Assembly: GCA_029939575.1 (NCBI GenBank)
Contig: JAOZSR010000010.1
Span: 5,329-60,063 of the forward strand
Reading direction: 5' to 3'
Length of the DNA stretch: 54,735 nt
Source of the DNA: Fidelibacterota bacterium
Lineage (GTDB): Bacteria; Fidelibacterota; UBA2242; JAOZSR01
The number at the start of each line of letters is the position of its first letter. Within the stretch, counting starts at the first letter, position 1. Below the pieces are notes generated by a model. That model ran no database searches, was not told where the DNA came from, and saw only the letters and a list, made by a program, of their open reading frames with translations. The translations under genes were made by a program, and so were the position numbers. Below are positions 16,457-24,738 of this stretch, piece by piece.

Positions 16457-16556
16457 GGTCATTCTGAGAGAGTTTCGAGCGAAGAATCCCAGTCCATTGT
16501 CGATGAGATTCTTCGTTGCTACGCTGTCTCAAAAAGACATCTTCGATTTTTTTACG
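16457..16556 (+). repeat. Dispersed palindromic repeat, copy 1
   Basis: This block opens with GGTCATTCTGAGAGAG and has GAAGAATC (16481-16488) facing GATTCTTC (16507-16514), giving a hairpin. Bases 16500-16531 match the reverse complement of 54639-54670 at 26 of 32 positions. The style (GTCATTCTGA near AAGAATC and GATTCTTCG) is that of short interspersed repeats seen in many bacterial genomes. It directly follows tryptophanase and may help end its transcript. Confidence 0.65.
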
Positions 16557-16600
16557 AAACCATCAATTTTTGATAATATTTTTTCCAGATATAATCAATG

Positions 16601-17983
16601 TTATTTCACCAATTCCAATCTCGCGAAAAAATGACGTAAACTTGATTCTTCACTATCTAGAATTCTCAAACCACAATATTGTTGTCTGTTTTTATGAATT
16701 TCTATTATTGAATCTGAAACATATTCTAAATGAGCCTTTGTATACATTCTACGTGGTAAAGCTAATCTGACAAGATCCATTGGTGGATAAACAATTTTAC
16801 CGGTTTTGGGGTCTTTTGTAGCAAACATAAAGCTGCCAATTTCTACTGAGCGAATCCCGGCCTCAAAATACATAGCAGTTACCAGAGCCTGCCCCGGGAA
16901 AAATTTTTGTGGAATATGTTCCATAAATGTTTTAGCATCAATAAAAACTCCGTGCCCGCCAATTGGTTTTAGTACTGGAATTCCGGCCTCATCGAGGAGG
17001 TCGCCCAGGTATTTTGTTTGCCCGATTCTATATTCCAGATAATCCTCATTCAAAGCTTCCTGCAGACCACGGGCCATTGCTTCGAGATCGCGTCCGGCCA
17101 ACCCACCATAAGTCAGAAATCCTTCAATCAAGATCAACTTTTCTTTAATTTTATCAGCCAATTTTCTGTCATTTAAAGCTAAAAATCCTCCAATATTGAC
17201 AAGTCCGTCTTTTTTAGCGCTCATAGTACATCCATCAACATAGGAAAACATTTCATTCACAATTTCTTTGATACTTGAATTTTTATATTTTTCTTCCCGT
17301 ATTTTTATAAAATAAGCATTTTCGGCGAATCGACAGGCATCAAAGAAAAAGGGAATATCATATTTATCTGCAATTTTTCGAATGTTTTGAATATTTTCCA
17401 TTGATACAGGCTGTCCACCACCAGAATTATTGGTTATTGTAAGCATAATAATCGGAATATTTTCCCTGCCATATTCTTTGATTGCCTCTTCGAGTTTTTC
17501 AATATTCATATTGCCTTTAAAAGGGTGATCAAGAGAAGGTGATTTTCCTTCATCAACAACCAAATCCAAGGGTACACCTTTATTAGCCAAAACATTGGCG
17601 CGGGTTGTATCAAAATGATTATTGTTCAGTACCAAAGACCCTTCCTCTACGATAGTCGAGAAAAGCAGATTTTCTGCAACTCGTCCCTGATGAGTAGGAA
17701 TGATATATTTTAATCCTGTAATATCTTTAACTACTGATTCCAGGTGAATCCAGTTTTTGCAATTTGCATAGGATTCGTCTCCCTGCTGCAAGCCGGCCCA
17801 CTGCCAGGCACTCATTGCCCCGGTGCCACTGTCGGTCAAAAGATCAACATAAACTTTTTCTGAGGGAACATTAAAAATATTATAGCCTGCATCTTTTAGC
17901 ACTTGTTTTCTCTCATTACGGTCGGTATGTCCAATTGTTTCGATTACTTTAATTCTAAAAGGTTCCAGTGGATATTTAGCCAT
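16601..17983 (-). CDS. tnaA: Tryptophanase (tryptophan indole-lyase)
   Basis: A 460-residue PLP-dependent beta-eliminating lyase that splits tryptophan to indole, pyruvate and ammonia. Hallmarks are LLTDSGTGAMS, IIPTHQGRVAENLL, the MSAKKDG motif with Lys257/Lys258 (the second expected to hold PLP) and YGGLAGRDLEAMA. The closest relative family is tyrosine phenol-lyase. Two features favour tryptophanase: GIRSVEIGSF, where phenol-lyases have Met-Glu-Arg, and LRHFFARLE with His, where phenol-lyases have Phe. GGAGG sits about seven bases upstream of the ATG. No tnaC-like leader or tryptophan permease is adjacent, so regulation is not visible. Confidence 0.9.
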   Translation of the reverse strand: MAKYPLEPFRIKVIETIGHTDRNERKQVLKDAGYNIFNVPSEKVYVDLLTDSGTGAMSAWQWAGLQQGDESYANCKNWIHLESVVKDITGLKYIIPTHQGRVAENLLFSTIVEEGSLVLNNNHFDTTRANVLANKGVPLDLVVDEGKSPSLDHPFKGNMNIEKLEEAIKEYGRENIPIIMLTITNNSGGGQPVSMENIQNIRKIADKYDIPFFFDACRFAENAYFIKIREEKYKNSSIKEIVNEMFSYVDGCTMSAKKDGLVNIGGFLALNDRKLADKIKEKLILIEGFLTYGGLAGRDLEAMARGLQEALNEDYLEYRIGQTKYLGDLLDEAGIPVLKPIGGHGVFIDAKTFMEHIPQKFFPGQALVTAMYFEAGIRSVEIGSFMFATKDPKTGKIVYPPMDLVRLALPRRMYTKAHLEYVSDSIIEIHKNRQQYCGLRILDSEESSLRHFFARLELVK

Positions 17984-18110
17984 TTACTACCTCCAGGTTA
18001 ATTTTTATATAATATTTGAATATATTGAAATTGCCAAAGCATGAAATATATTTATCCTGCTTTATAAAATTTTATACTAATCAGGCCAAAGAGAACCTGA
18101 ATAGAATAAA

Positions 18111-18446
18111 TTACTCCGTAATTTTCTTTTTAGCTTTTTCTATGGTTTTTTCTGCTGCTTTTTCAGCCTTTTCCAGGGCTTCTTCTTTGAATTTCTTAAT
18201 TTCTTTGGTACCTTTTTTTATGGCTTTATCAGTTATTTCCTCTGTCTTGGCTTTCAACTTTCTGATAAACTCCGGACTTTGTGAATTTTTATAAGTGACA
18301 CCAATCAGAACTGCCAGAATGACTGCGGCAATTAGAGCAAGTTTTAATAATTTTTTAAGCACCGTAACAACAGCTAACACGACGATAATAACAATAATTA
18401 ACAGGAATGTGGGATTTGATGTCAGATAATTAATCCAATAATCCAT
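18111..18446 (-). CDS. Small membrane-anchored coiled-coil protein
   Basis: A 111-residue protein of unknown family. Two hydrophobic segments (about residues 12-30 and 33-51) precede a highly charged Lys/Glu helix from residue 60 to the end, in which heptad-like repeats (EKAEKAAEKTIEKAKKK) suggest a coiled coil. It follows a PadR-type regulator by 21 bases and is probably in the same transcript. PadR genes are often linked to small membrane proteins, so envelope stress is one possibility, but nothing here proves it. Confidence 0.7.
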   Translation of the reverse strand: MDYWINYLTSNPTFLLIIVIIVVLAVVTVLKKLLKLALIAAVILAVLIGVTYKNSQSPEFIRKLKAKTEEITDKAIKKGTKEIKKFKEEALEKAEKAAEKTIEKAKKKITE

Positions 18447-18467
18447 ATCAGTTTCTCCTTTTTTATT

Positions 18468-18983
18468 TTATAAATATTGTATTAATTCCCGAACCCATTT
18501 TCGCTCTTCCTGCCACAGTACCAATGGTCTTCTTTTTAAGGCTTGCTTAAGAGTGTCAACTGTATCCATATTAGTGAGTTCTTTTACTTTTTCCTGAATC
18601 AACCGGCTGAGTTCTCCGTCATATATAGACAAAGCTTCTTTTATTTCTGCTTCGGTTAATGATGATGAAAAGGCTAAGGCGACTTCAAAAAAAGTGGCTT
18701 CATTTTTGGGTTGTGAAATAGATTTAAATAGTTCTTCTTTTATGATACTTTGACCTTTTCCGGTAATTGAATAAATTCTGCGCCCTGGCAATTTTTCCTG
18801 AGAAACAAACTTGCTTTCAACAAATCTTTTCTTTTCCATTTTCTTCAATGTAGCATAAATTGTGGAAAATCCGATATCCATCCTTCTTCTAATGCCACGG
18901 TCTTCAATAATTTTTTCAACCTGGTAGGCATGCCCGGGATTTTCAGCAATTAATCCCAAAATTGTCATTTCTAATAATGTCAT
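18468..18983 (-). CDS. PadR-family transcriptional regulator
   Basis: A 171-residue regulator with an N-terminal winged helix (LLEMTILGLIAENPGHAYQV, then GFSTIYATLKKMEKKRFVE and the GRRIYSITGKG wing) and a longer alpha-helical C-terminal domain (residues about 95-171), which fits the PadR subfamily with the Vir_act_alpha_C type tail. PadR proteins are usually ligand-responsive repressors of neighbouring genes, often of transporters or phenolic-acid metabolism. The downstream small membrane protein is the nearest candidate target. Confidence 0.88.
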   Translation of the reverse strand: MTLLEMTILGLIAENPGHAYQVEKIIEDRGIRRRMDIGFSTIYATLKKMEKKRFVESKFVSQEKLPGRRIYSITGKGQSIIKEELFKSISQPKNEATFFEVALAFSSSLTEAEIKEALSIYDGELSRLIQEKVKELTNMDTVDTLKQALKRRPLVLWQEERKWVRELIQYL

Positions 18984-19094
18984 TATTTATCCTGTTTTGT
19001 ATGATTTTTTGTTATCCCAGTAGTTAGGAAAACTTAAAAAGTAACTTTCAAAAGACACATAGATATTAAGTAATTATTTAGGAAATGTAAATAC

Positions 19095-19826
19095 TTATTT
19101 CTGATTATTAAAAAAGGAATCTTTTAATCCTGAGTTAATTTTATAGTCGGAAAACATAATTTTTACTTCTCCATGAAGTTTGTCCTCCTCAAATTGTTTT
19201 CCAAAGCTCATAAAGCCAAAAGGATATTTAATACTCGGTCTGGATGCGTCAGGAAGTCCCTTTTTGAAGTTTATATATAAATCAGTAGCCTCGGGAATCC
19301 AGAAACCATCAAGATTAACATAGGAAAAAATCATAGACGATCCTTTAATTCCTGATTCATTAGTGGTAATTTTATCAATCGTCCAACGACTGGTGTTTAT
19401 CCATAAAAAAAAGTTTGACAAAGTATCTTTGTCAAAAGAGTAGCCACATTCCAGTATATAGCATTTTGAATTATTAAGAGTGTCTTCTCTTGTCCATTTT
19501 ACTTCGGTGCTGTCACTCAAAAATGTTGTCGGTACCGGAAACATGCCACTTTTTGGCACTATTGCAAATCCATTGGTTTTAGTTATCAATTTATCAGGTT
19601 TTTTATAATAAAATTTAATTTTTTTTCGAGGCATACGTAGATTTGGAATATCCACCTTAACCCTGGCTGTTACCGAATAATCTTCAATTAAATCATAATT
19701 AGCCTGAACTTTGGCAATTACAATTTCAGGGTCTATATTTTCAGCCAATATTTGTATTGTCAATAACAATAATAATATTAGTAACCTGCATTGCAAATTC
19801 CACCGAAAACTTTTCCTTAAGTACAT
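19095..19826 (-). CDS. LolA-like outer-membrane lipoprotein-sorting protein
   Basis: A 243-residue exported protein with a signal peptide (CRLLILLLLLTIQILAE) and the concave beta-sheet pattern of the LolA/LolB fold: VIAKVQANYDLIEDYSVTAR, KIKFYYKKPDKLITK and SRWTIDKITTNESG. Such proteins carry lipids or lipoproteins through the periplasm. It overlaps the upstream ABC permease gene by ten bases and has an AAGGA site, so it is co-translated with that transporter. That linkage suggests it takes or delivers the lipophilic substrate of the ABC-2 system. Confidence 0.75.
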   Translation of the reverse strand: MYLRKSFRWNLQCRLLILLLLLTIQILAENIDPEIVIAKVQANYDLIEDYSVTARVKVDIPNLRMPRKKIKFYYKKPDKLITKTNGFAIVPKSGMFPVPTTFLSDSTEVKWTREDTLNNSKCYILECGYSFDKDTLSNFFLWINTSRWTIDKITTNESGIKGSSMIFSYVNLDGFWIPEATDLYINFKKGLPDASRPSIKYPFGFMSFGKQFEEDKLHGEVKIMFSDYKINSGLKDSFFNNQK

Positions 19827-20665
19827 ATATCCTTTCTTAAAAAACTAATTAAACTCAGGCTATAAAAAACCGCAATAAAAATTCCTAATCTGGAAAGATT
19901 AAATTTGATTTCTTCCCATGGAATTGGATCTGCAAAAGGTGCGAAAAACACATCAAAATATGATGTAAACAGGTAGGGTCTGATTCCGTCAAGAGCATCA
20001 ATTCTGAGTACTGACAAAATTAATGAAACTACAATAATTGCATAAGTGCCTATAATTGGGCCAACTGAATTATTTGACATTGTAGAAAACAGAAATGATA
20101 AAGACGCCACTACCATTTGTACGCAAACTGCAAGAGAATAAGCCAAAAGAAATCTTAACAGGGCCTCTTCTTGTGATAAAATTAATATCCCTTTATCAAA
20201 TACTAACAGATCACCACCACCGATAATTAGTATTCCACAGCCAACACTACAAAGACCAAGGAAAAAAACAATTGAACTGGTGTAGATAAAAGTTGCAAGG
20301 AATTTCGAAGTTAAAACAGTAAAACGCGAAACAGGTCTGGATAACCACAAACGAAAAGTGCCGGCTGAACTTTCTGAAGCTACAATATCACCTCCTACCA
20401 GAACAATAAAAAAGGGGAAATGTACCCACAATACTGTCATAAGATAATAGGAAATCAGTAGTCCGTTCACAAGAGATCCCACAAAAACAAAAGAGTTTTC
20501 CAGGGAATTCAGCGTGTTACCCTGCATTTCATCAAAACCATATTTTCGTACAAGCCACATGATAAGTGGAACCAGAATCGAAATGGTAACAAATCCAATA
20601 TAAGTCCTATAGCGACTGTATGTTTTTATTAATTCTAAACGTGTAGCAGTTAATAATGATATCAT
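19817..20665 (-). CDS. ABC-2 type transporter permease
   Basis: A 282-residue integral membrane protein with six hydrophobic segments. FRLWLSRPVSRFTVLTSKFL between helices two and three is the typical coupling region of ABC-2 permeases (NosY/CcmB-like group). It lies four bases after the ATPase gene and overlaps the LolA-like gene, forming a three-gene operon. The substrate cannot be read from the sequence. Confidence 0.88.
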   Translation of the reverse strand: MISLLTATRLELIKTYSRYRTYIGFVTISILVPLIMWLVRKYGFDEMQGNTLNSLENSFVFVGSLVNGLLISYYLMTVLWVHFPFFIVLVGGDIVASESSAGTFRLWLSRPVSRFTVLTSKFLATFIYTSSIVFFLGLCSVGCGILIIGGGDLLVFDKGILILSQEEALLRFLLAYSLAVCVQMVVASLSFLFSTMSNNSVGPIIGTYAIIVVSLILSVLRIDALDGIRPYLFTSYFDVFFAPFADPIPWEEIKFNLSRLGIFIAVFYSLSLISFLRKDICT

Positions 20666-20669
20666 TTAT

Positions 20670-21584
20670 TTATATTTGTCCTCGTTGTTCTATTAGTGAT
20701 AAGTAAAAATCTTCCAAATGGGTACGTGGGACAATTGAAGAAACTTTTAAATCATGAGACACCAAAAAGTCTACCAGTCTGGGGCGAAAATTTCCTGCAA
20801 CCTGTACTTTCAATATTCTTTCTGACAGGGTTGTTTTTTTTATCCACTCTTCTTCTGCCAGAAGTTTATAGGCTTTGTCAGGATTATCCACTTCAACTTC
20901 AGTTACAAAAAAATTCGTATCACGCAACAGTCCCTGGACATCCCCTTGGATAACCATTTTGCCATGATCAATAATTGCCATGTGAGTGCAAACCTGTTCA
21001 ATTTCATATAATCTGTGAGAAGAAAGGAAAATAGTGATACCCAGGTCATTGGCCATATCTGTAATTAAATCCCGCACCTCTTTGATTCCCTCCGGATCCA
21101 GACCGGTTGTTGGTTCATCAAGAATAAGTAATTCTGGATTGCTCATTAGCGCCTGAGCTATTCCTAATCTCTGTTTCATACCGTGAGAATAATTTTTCAC
21201 TTTTTCATGCTCACGGCCCTTGAGTTTTACAATTTCCAGGGCTTCATTAATTGCATCATTAGAAATACCACCAGTCAGATCTGCCAAAATTTTTAAATTT
21301 CGATAACCTGAAAGATAGAGATAAAAATCAGGCTTTTCAATTAAGGCTCCAATCCTTCGGTAAATATTCCGGGAATTAGCACAACCAAACAATCTGAATG
21401 CACCTCTTGTTGGTCTGATTAGTGATAAAAGCATGCGGATAGTTGTACTTTTTCCGGCACCATTAGGACCGAGAAAACCAAAAACCTGCCCCTGCCTGAT
21501 ATCTAAATTTATATCAGTAACTGCCCAGCGATTTTTATATTTTTTACTTAAATTTATAGTTTGAATTATTTGATCTTTATTCAT
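20670..21584 (-). CDS. ABC transporter ATP-binding protein
   Basis: A 304-residue nucleotide-binding subunit. Walker A (GPNGAGKST), the signature YSHGMKQRLGIAQAL, Walker B LLILDEPTTGLDP and the switch histidine in LSSHRL are all intact. A C-terminal extension (about residues 215-304) resembles that of CcmA/NatA-like exporters. It pairs with the ABC-2 permease encoded four bases downstream. Its start codon lies 27 bases from one copy of a 69-bp repeat that may carry the promoter. Confidence 0.93.
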   Translation of the reverse strand: MNKDQIIQTINLSKKYKNRWAVTDINLDIRQGQVFGFLGPNGAGKSTTIRMLLSLIRPTRGAFRLFGCANSRNIYRRIGALIEKPDFYLYLSGYRNLKILADLTGGISNDAINEALEIVKLKGREHEKVKNYSHGMKQRLGIAQALMSNPELLILDEPTTGLDPEGIKEVRDLITDMANDLGITIFLSSHRLYEIEQVCTHMAIIDHGKMVIQGDVQGLLRDTNFFVTEVEVDNPDKAYKLLAEEEWIKKTTLSERILKVQVAGNFRPRLVDFLVSHDLKVSSIVPRTHLEDFYLSLIEQRGQI

Positions 21585-21610
21585 TAAAAAAGTTAATTTA
21601 CATTTTTTGC

Positions 21611-21679
21611 ATTATCAAGCAAAAAACAAAAAATTGCCCAATCTCAGCAAATGTAAAGAATCAATTAGAAAATAATATA
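21611..21679 (-). repeat. 69-bp direct repeat, copy 1
   Basis: Identical over all 69 bases to 24595-24663, in the same orientation. On the minus strand its end contains GATAAT, a plausible -10 element, 31 bases or so before the ABC ATPase start. It may be a duplicated promoter block. Confidence 0.95.
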
Positions 21680-21778
21680 AAAAATGTTATTTGCTTTCAG
21701 AAAAATCTAACTTGCATATTTGATTGAGTTCAATTTTGAATTAATTTTGGCACTTGGGATTTTTAGGTTCAATAAAAA

Positions 21779-23038
21779 TTAGTTCTCTCGTTTTATACCT
21801 GCACCCAAACTATTCAATCTGTTTTCAATATCTTCATAGCCTCGATCAACTATTTCTATATTGTCGATAATTGAATTTCCATGAGCAGATAAGGCTGCAA
21901 TTACCAGGGCAATTCCTGCCCGAATATCGGGACTGCTTAGGTGTTGTCCGTGTAATTGTGTTGGTCCATTAACGATTACCCGGTGTGGATCAGCCTGTAT
22001 TATATCTGCTCCCATAACATTCAACTTATCCACAAAAAACATCCGGGATTCAAACATCCAATCATGGCAAAGTATAGAGCCTTTGGACTGAGTTGCCAGA
22101 ACAATTGCCGGGCTCATCAAATCAGTTGGAAAGTTTGGCCATAGTCCCACCTGTAATTTTTTCTCAATAATTTTCAATTCTGATGGAGAAACATGCAAAG
22201 TTTTTTTATCAAGAAATTGAAAATTTACATTCATTGATTTCAACATTCTACCCATTGATTGGAAATGATCTTCAATAGCATCATGTATAATTAAATTTCC
22301 CTTTGTGGCTGCTGCAGCAATTGCAAAAGTTCCTGCTTCAATATGATCCGGTACAATTGAATGGTTTGTTCCATGTAGTTTTTCACATCCCTTAATAATG
22401 ATCTGGTTTGTTCCTGCACCTTCAATTTTTACCCCTATTTTCATTAAGAATTCTGCAAGATCAACAACATGTGGCTCACAGGCTGCGTTTTGAATTATGG
22501 ATTTGCCTTTGATACCTGATGCCAATATCATAGCATTTTCAGTAGCAGTAACAGAAACCTCCTTGAGAAATATTTTTGCGGATTTCTTTTTGGATAATGT
22601 GATGTGAAATCCTTCCCGGCTTGTGGAAACTTCACCACCGAAATTCTCTACCATTTCAAAATGGGAATCCACTTTTCTTCGACCAATTACACATCCTCCC
22701 GGAGGAAAGAGAAATGCTTCATCGGTTTTGAGTAATAATCCCGCAAGCAATAAAATTGATGCTCGAAGTTTTCCTGCATATTCTTCTGGTAATTTGTTAG
22801 TAGAAATACTGCCTGTTATTCTGACAGAATTCTTGTTCAGATAGGTGATTTGTTTTCCTACTATTTCAAGAAGTTTGATCATTCTTCTAACATCAATAAT
22901 GTCAGGCAGATTATTTAATACTATTTCTTTATCTGTTAATAATGTCGCTCCCAAAATTGGTAAAGCAGCATTTTTGTTTCCAGCCACTTTAATTTCGCCA
23001 ATTAATGGATTGCCACCTTTTATATATAATTTTGACAT
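21779..23038 (-). CDS. murA: UDP-N-acetylglucosamine 1-carboxyvinyltransferase MurA
   Basis: A 419-residue cytoplasmic enzyme that transfers enolpyruvate from PEP to UDP-GlcNAc, the first committed step of peptidoglycan synthesis. Expected motifs are IKVAGNKNAALPIL near the N-terminus, PPGGCVIGRRKVDSH with catalytic Cys116 (fosfomycin target), VPDHIEAGTFAIAAA and GPTQLHGQHLSSPDIRAGIA. The Cys is retained, unlike fosfomycin-resistant Asp variants. The length is normal. It lies about 300 bases upstream of murB's stop codon region and both are on the minus strand, but the spacer is too long for a tight operon. Confidence 0.97.
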   Translation of the reverse strand: MSKLYIKGGNPLIGEIKVAGNKNAALPILGATLLTDKEIVLNNLPDIIDVRRMIKLLEIVGKQITYLNKNSVRITGSISTNKLPEEYAGKLRASILLLAGLLLKTDEAFLFPPGGCVIGRRKVDSHFEMVENFGGEVSTSREGFHITLSKKKSAKIFLKEVSVTATENAMILASGIKGKSIIQNAACEPHVVDLAEFLMKIGVKIEGAGTNQIIIKGCEKLHGTNHSIVPDHIEAGTFAIAAAATKGNLIIHDAIEDHFQSMGRMLKSMNVNFQFLDKKTLHVSPSELKIIEKKLQVGLWPNFPTDLMSPAIVLATQSKGSILCHDWMFESRMFFVDKLNVMGADIIQADPHRVIVNGPTQLHGQHLSSPDIRAGIALVIAALSAHGNSIIDNIEIVDRGYEDIENRLNSLGAGIKREN

Positions 23039-23343
23039 TTATTCTCTCTCTCCAGTATTATCAGACAGGATTTACTGGATAAATGTATTTTATTATCCTG
23101 TTTATAATGTTAATCCTATCCAATTTTTTTCTTTTTTTATGAAACTTTTGACACTACCGGGTTTGTTTGCTTCGCTCAATGACGGTGGTGCAGCCAATTG
23201 CTAGTCCGACTATTACAAATAGCAGGTAAACTTAACCAAATCAATAGAAAATTGAAATATTAAAGACAAGGATTTTTAGCCATAGATTAATACAGATAAG
23301 TACAGATTTTAATTAATGAAACTTTAATGAACGTATCTTAAAA
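23039..23343. other. Intergenic region between murB and murA with repeat remnant
   Basis: No gene is visible. Around 23158-23180 the plus strand reads TTTGCTTCGCTCAATGACGG, which resembles one end of the dispersed palindromic repeat found at 16457 and 54600. The rest is AT-rich with no strong hairpin. The murA leader is at the murB-distal side. Confidence 0.5.
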
Positions 23344-24336
23344 TCAGATAATTTTTACTTCTTCTTCCAAAGTAATTCCAAATTCATCAAACACACTTTT
23401 TTTGATTTTCTGTGAGAATTGAAATATCTCATTGCCAGTTGCTTTTCCATAATTCACAATAATCAAAGCTTGTTTATGATAGGTTCCAACGTTACCAATT
23501 TGTTTTCCCTTCCAACCGCATTTTTCAATCATCCAACCAGCGGGAATTTTATATTCATTATTAGGTAATTGGTAATATTTCAGATCATCAAATTTACATT
23601 TCAGTTCAAGAAACTTTTGGTTATTTACAATCGGATTTTTAAAAAAACTTCCGGCATTTCCAATCTCCTTTGGATTAGGTAATTTTGCTCTTCGAATTTT
23701 TATTACAGCATTTCGTACATTTTCAGCAGAAATATTAATTTTATCCTTCAATTCATCTCTCAGTCCAGAATATTCAAGATTAGGTTGAAAGGATTTTGAT
23801 AAGATAAAAGTTGTCGAAATAATTATATATTTCTGTTTCTTTTTGAAAATTGAACTGCGGTAATCAAATTTGCATTTATTTCTTTTGAAATATTCCAATT
23901 TTCTGGTTTGAATATTAATTGTTTCAACTTCAACAATGACATCTTTGATTTCACTGCCGTAGGCACCAATATTTTGAAAAGTAGCAGATCCAACATTACC
24001 GGGGATAAGTGAAAGATTTTCAATACCATAATAATTATGATTTACACAGAACTGTGCAAAGTCATCCCATATTTCGCCATTATATACTTTTAGCGTTATA
24101 TTTTCAGATGTTTCAGATAATATTTTAATACCTTTCAATTCCGGTTTTAAAATAAATCCTTCAAAATTATTTTTAAATAAAATATTACTGCCTTCGCCAA
24201 TAATCAGTTTGGAGTTGTTTAGGAAATCTTCACTTTTTAAACATTTTCTGATTTCTTCAATCGATGAACATTTAAAAAAATATTTGCATTTTGCATTTAT
24301 ATTGAATGTATTATAGGTTTTTAAATTATTCTTCAT
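23344..24336 (-). CDS. murB: UDP-N-acetylenolpyruvoylglucosamine reductase MurB
   Basis: A 330-residue FAD enzyme that reduces the MurA product to UDP-MurNAc. The FAD-binding LIIGEGSNILF and IPGNVGSATFQNIGAYG, the FDYRSSIFK segment with the conserved Arg, GNAGSFFKNP with the proton-donor Ser, and the last-strand Glu (LEEEV) are all present. The extra segment containing Tyr and KCGWKGK suggests a type I (E. coli-like) enzyme. The protein is very Lys/Asn-rich. A second copy of the 69-bp repeat lies about 260 bases upstream. Confidence 0.95.
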   Translation of the reverse strand: MKNNLKTYNTFNINAKCKYFFKCSSIEEIRKCLKSEDFLNNSKLIIGEGSNILFKNNFEGFILKPELKGIKILSETSENITLKVYNGEIWDDFAQFCVNHNYYGIENLSLIPGNVGSATFQNIGAYGSEIKDVIVEVETINIQTRKLEYFKRNKCKFDYRSSIFKKKQKYIIISTTFILSKSFQPNLEYSGLRDELKDKINISAENVRNAVIKIRRAKLPNPKEIGNAGSFFKNPIVNNQKFLELKCKFDDLKYYQLPNNEYKIPAGWMIEKCGWKGKQIGNVGTYHKQALIIVNYGKATGNEIFQFSQKIKKSVFDEFGITLEEEVKII

Positions 24337-24738
24337 TTCCTTAAAAATACTATTTTAACGTTCAACCTAAAAATCCCAAATAAATAGAAAAAATTCTATT
24401 AAAAACATCTCCAATTTGTTTAATTATAGCATGTTAAAACAGTAATAAAACAGAAGGTAGTGTGTAGAAAAGTGTGTCTCGAACCTCCACCACATTTTAT
24501 GTTTTAATCATTAAACATAGCATTCATTGTAAATTTATAAATTAGAGGTTCTTTTTCTACTAAAGACACTCTTTTTTCAACAGTAATTTTCTGTATTATC
24601 AAGCAAAAAACAAAAAATTGCCCAATCTCAGCAAATGTAAAGAATCAATTAGAAAATAATATATAAAATGTATTTTTTCATAACTTAGAATATGAAGAAA
24701 TTGTTATTAATTCAAATTTTTCTGGCTCTTATTCTCAA
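24337..24738. other. Intergenic region upstream of murB
   Basis: No gene is visible. It contains a near-perfect inverted repeat (TATGTTT at 24498-24504 facing AAACATA at 24513-24519), then the second 69-bp repeat copy at 24595-24663. The murB promoter is expected here and may be the GATAAT inside the repeat. Confidence 0.5.
24595..24663 (-). repeat. 69-bp direct repeat, copy 2
   Basis: Identical to 21611-21679. On the minus strand it lies upstream of murB, as copy 1 lies upstream of the ABC transporter operon. The sequences just outside the 69 bases differ. Confidence 0.95.

Larger units (their letters stand above)
15778..16600. other. 823-bp intergenic region between tldD and tryptophanase
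   Basis: No conventional gene is present. From low to high coordinate it holds the tldD leader, a terminator-like hairpin, a TATAAT promoter candidate, a CRP/FNR-type palindrome, a small inverted repeat (TTGTTGC / GCAACAA, 16234-16254), a strong plus-strand ribosome-binding site with a tiny frame, and a dispersed palindromic repeat just beyond the tryptophanase stop codon. Confidence 0.6.

Noticed and set aside
24465-24500. T-arm-like GGTTCGAG on the minus strand next to a plus-strand CTCCACCAC
   Set aside because: The flanking bases cannot form the five-pair T stem and no acceptor, D or anticodon arms could be drawn, so neither a tRNA nor a tmRNA is supported.
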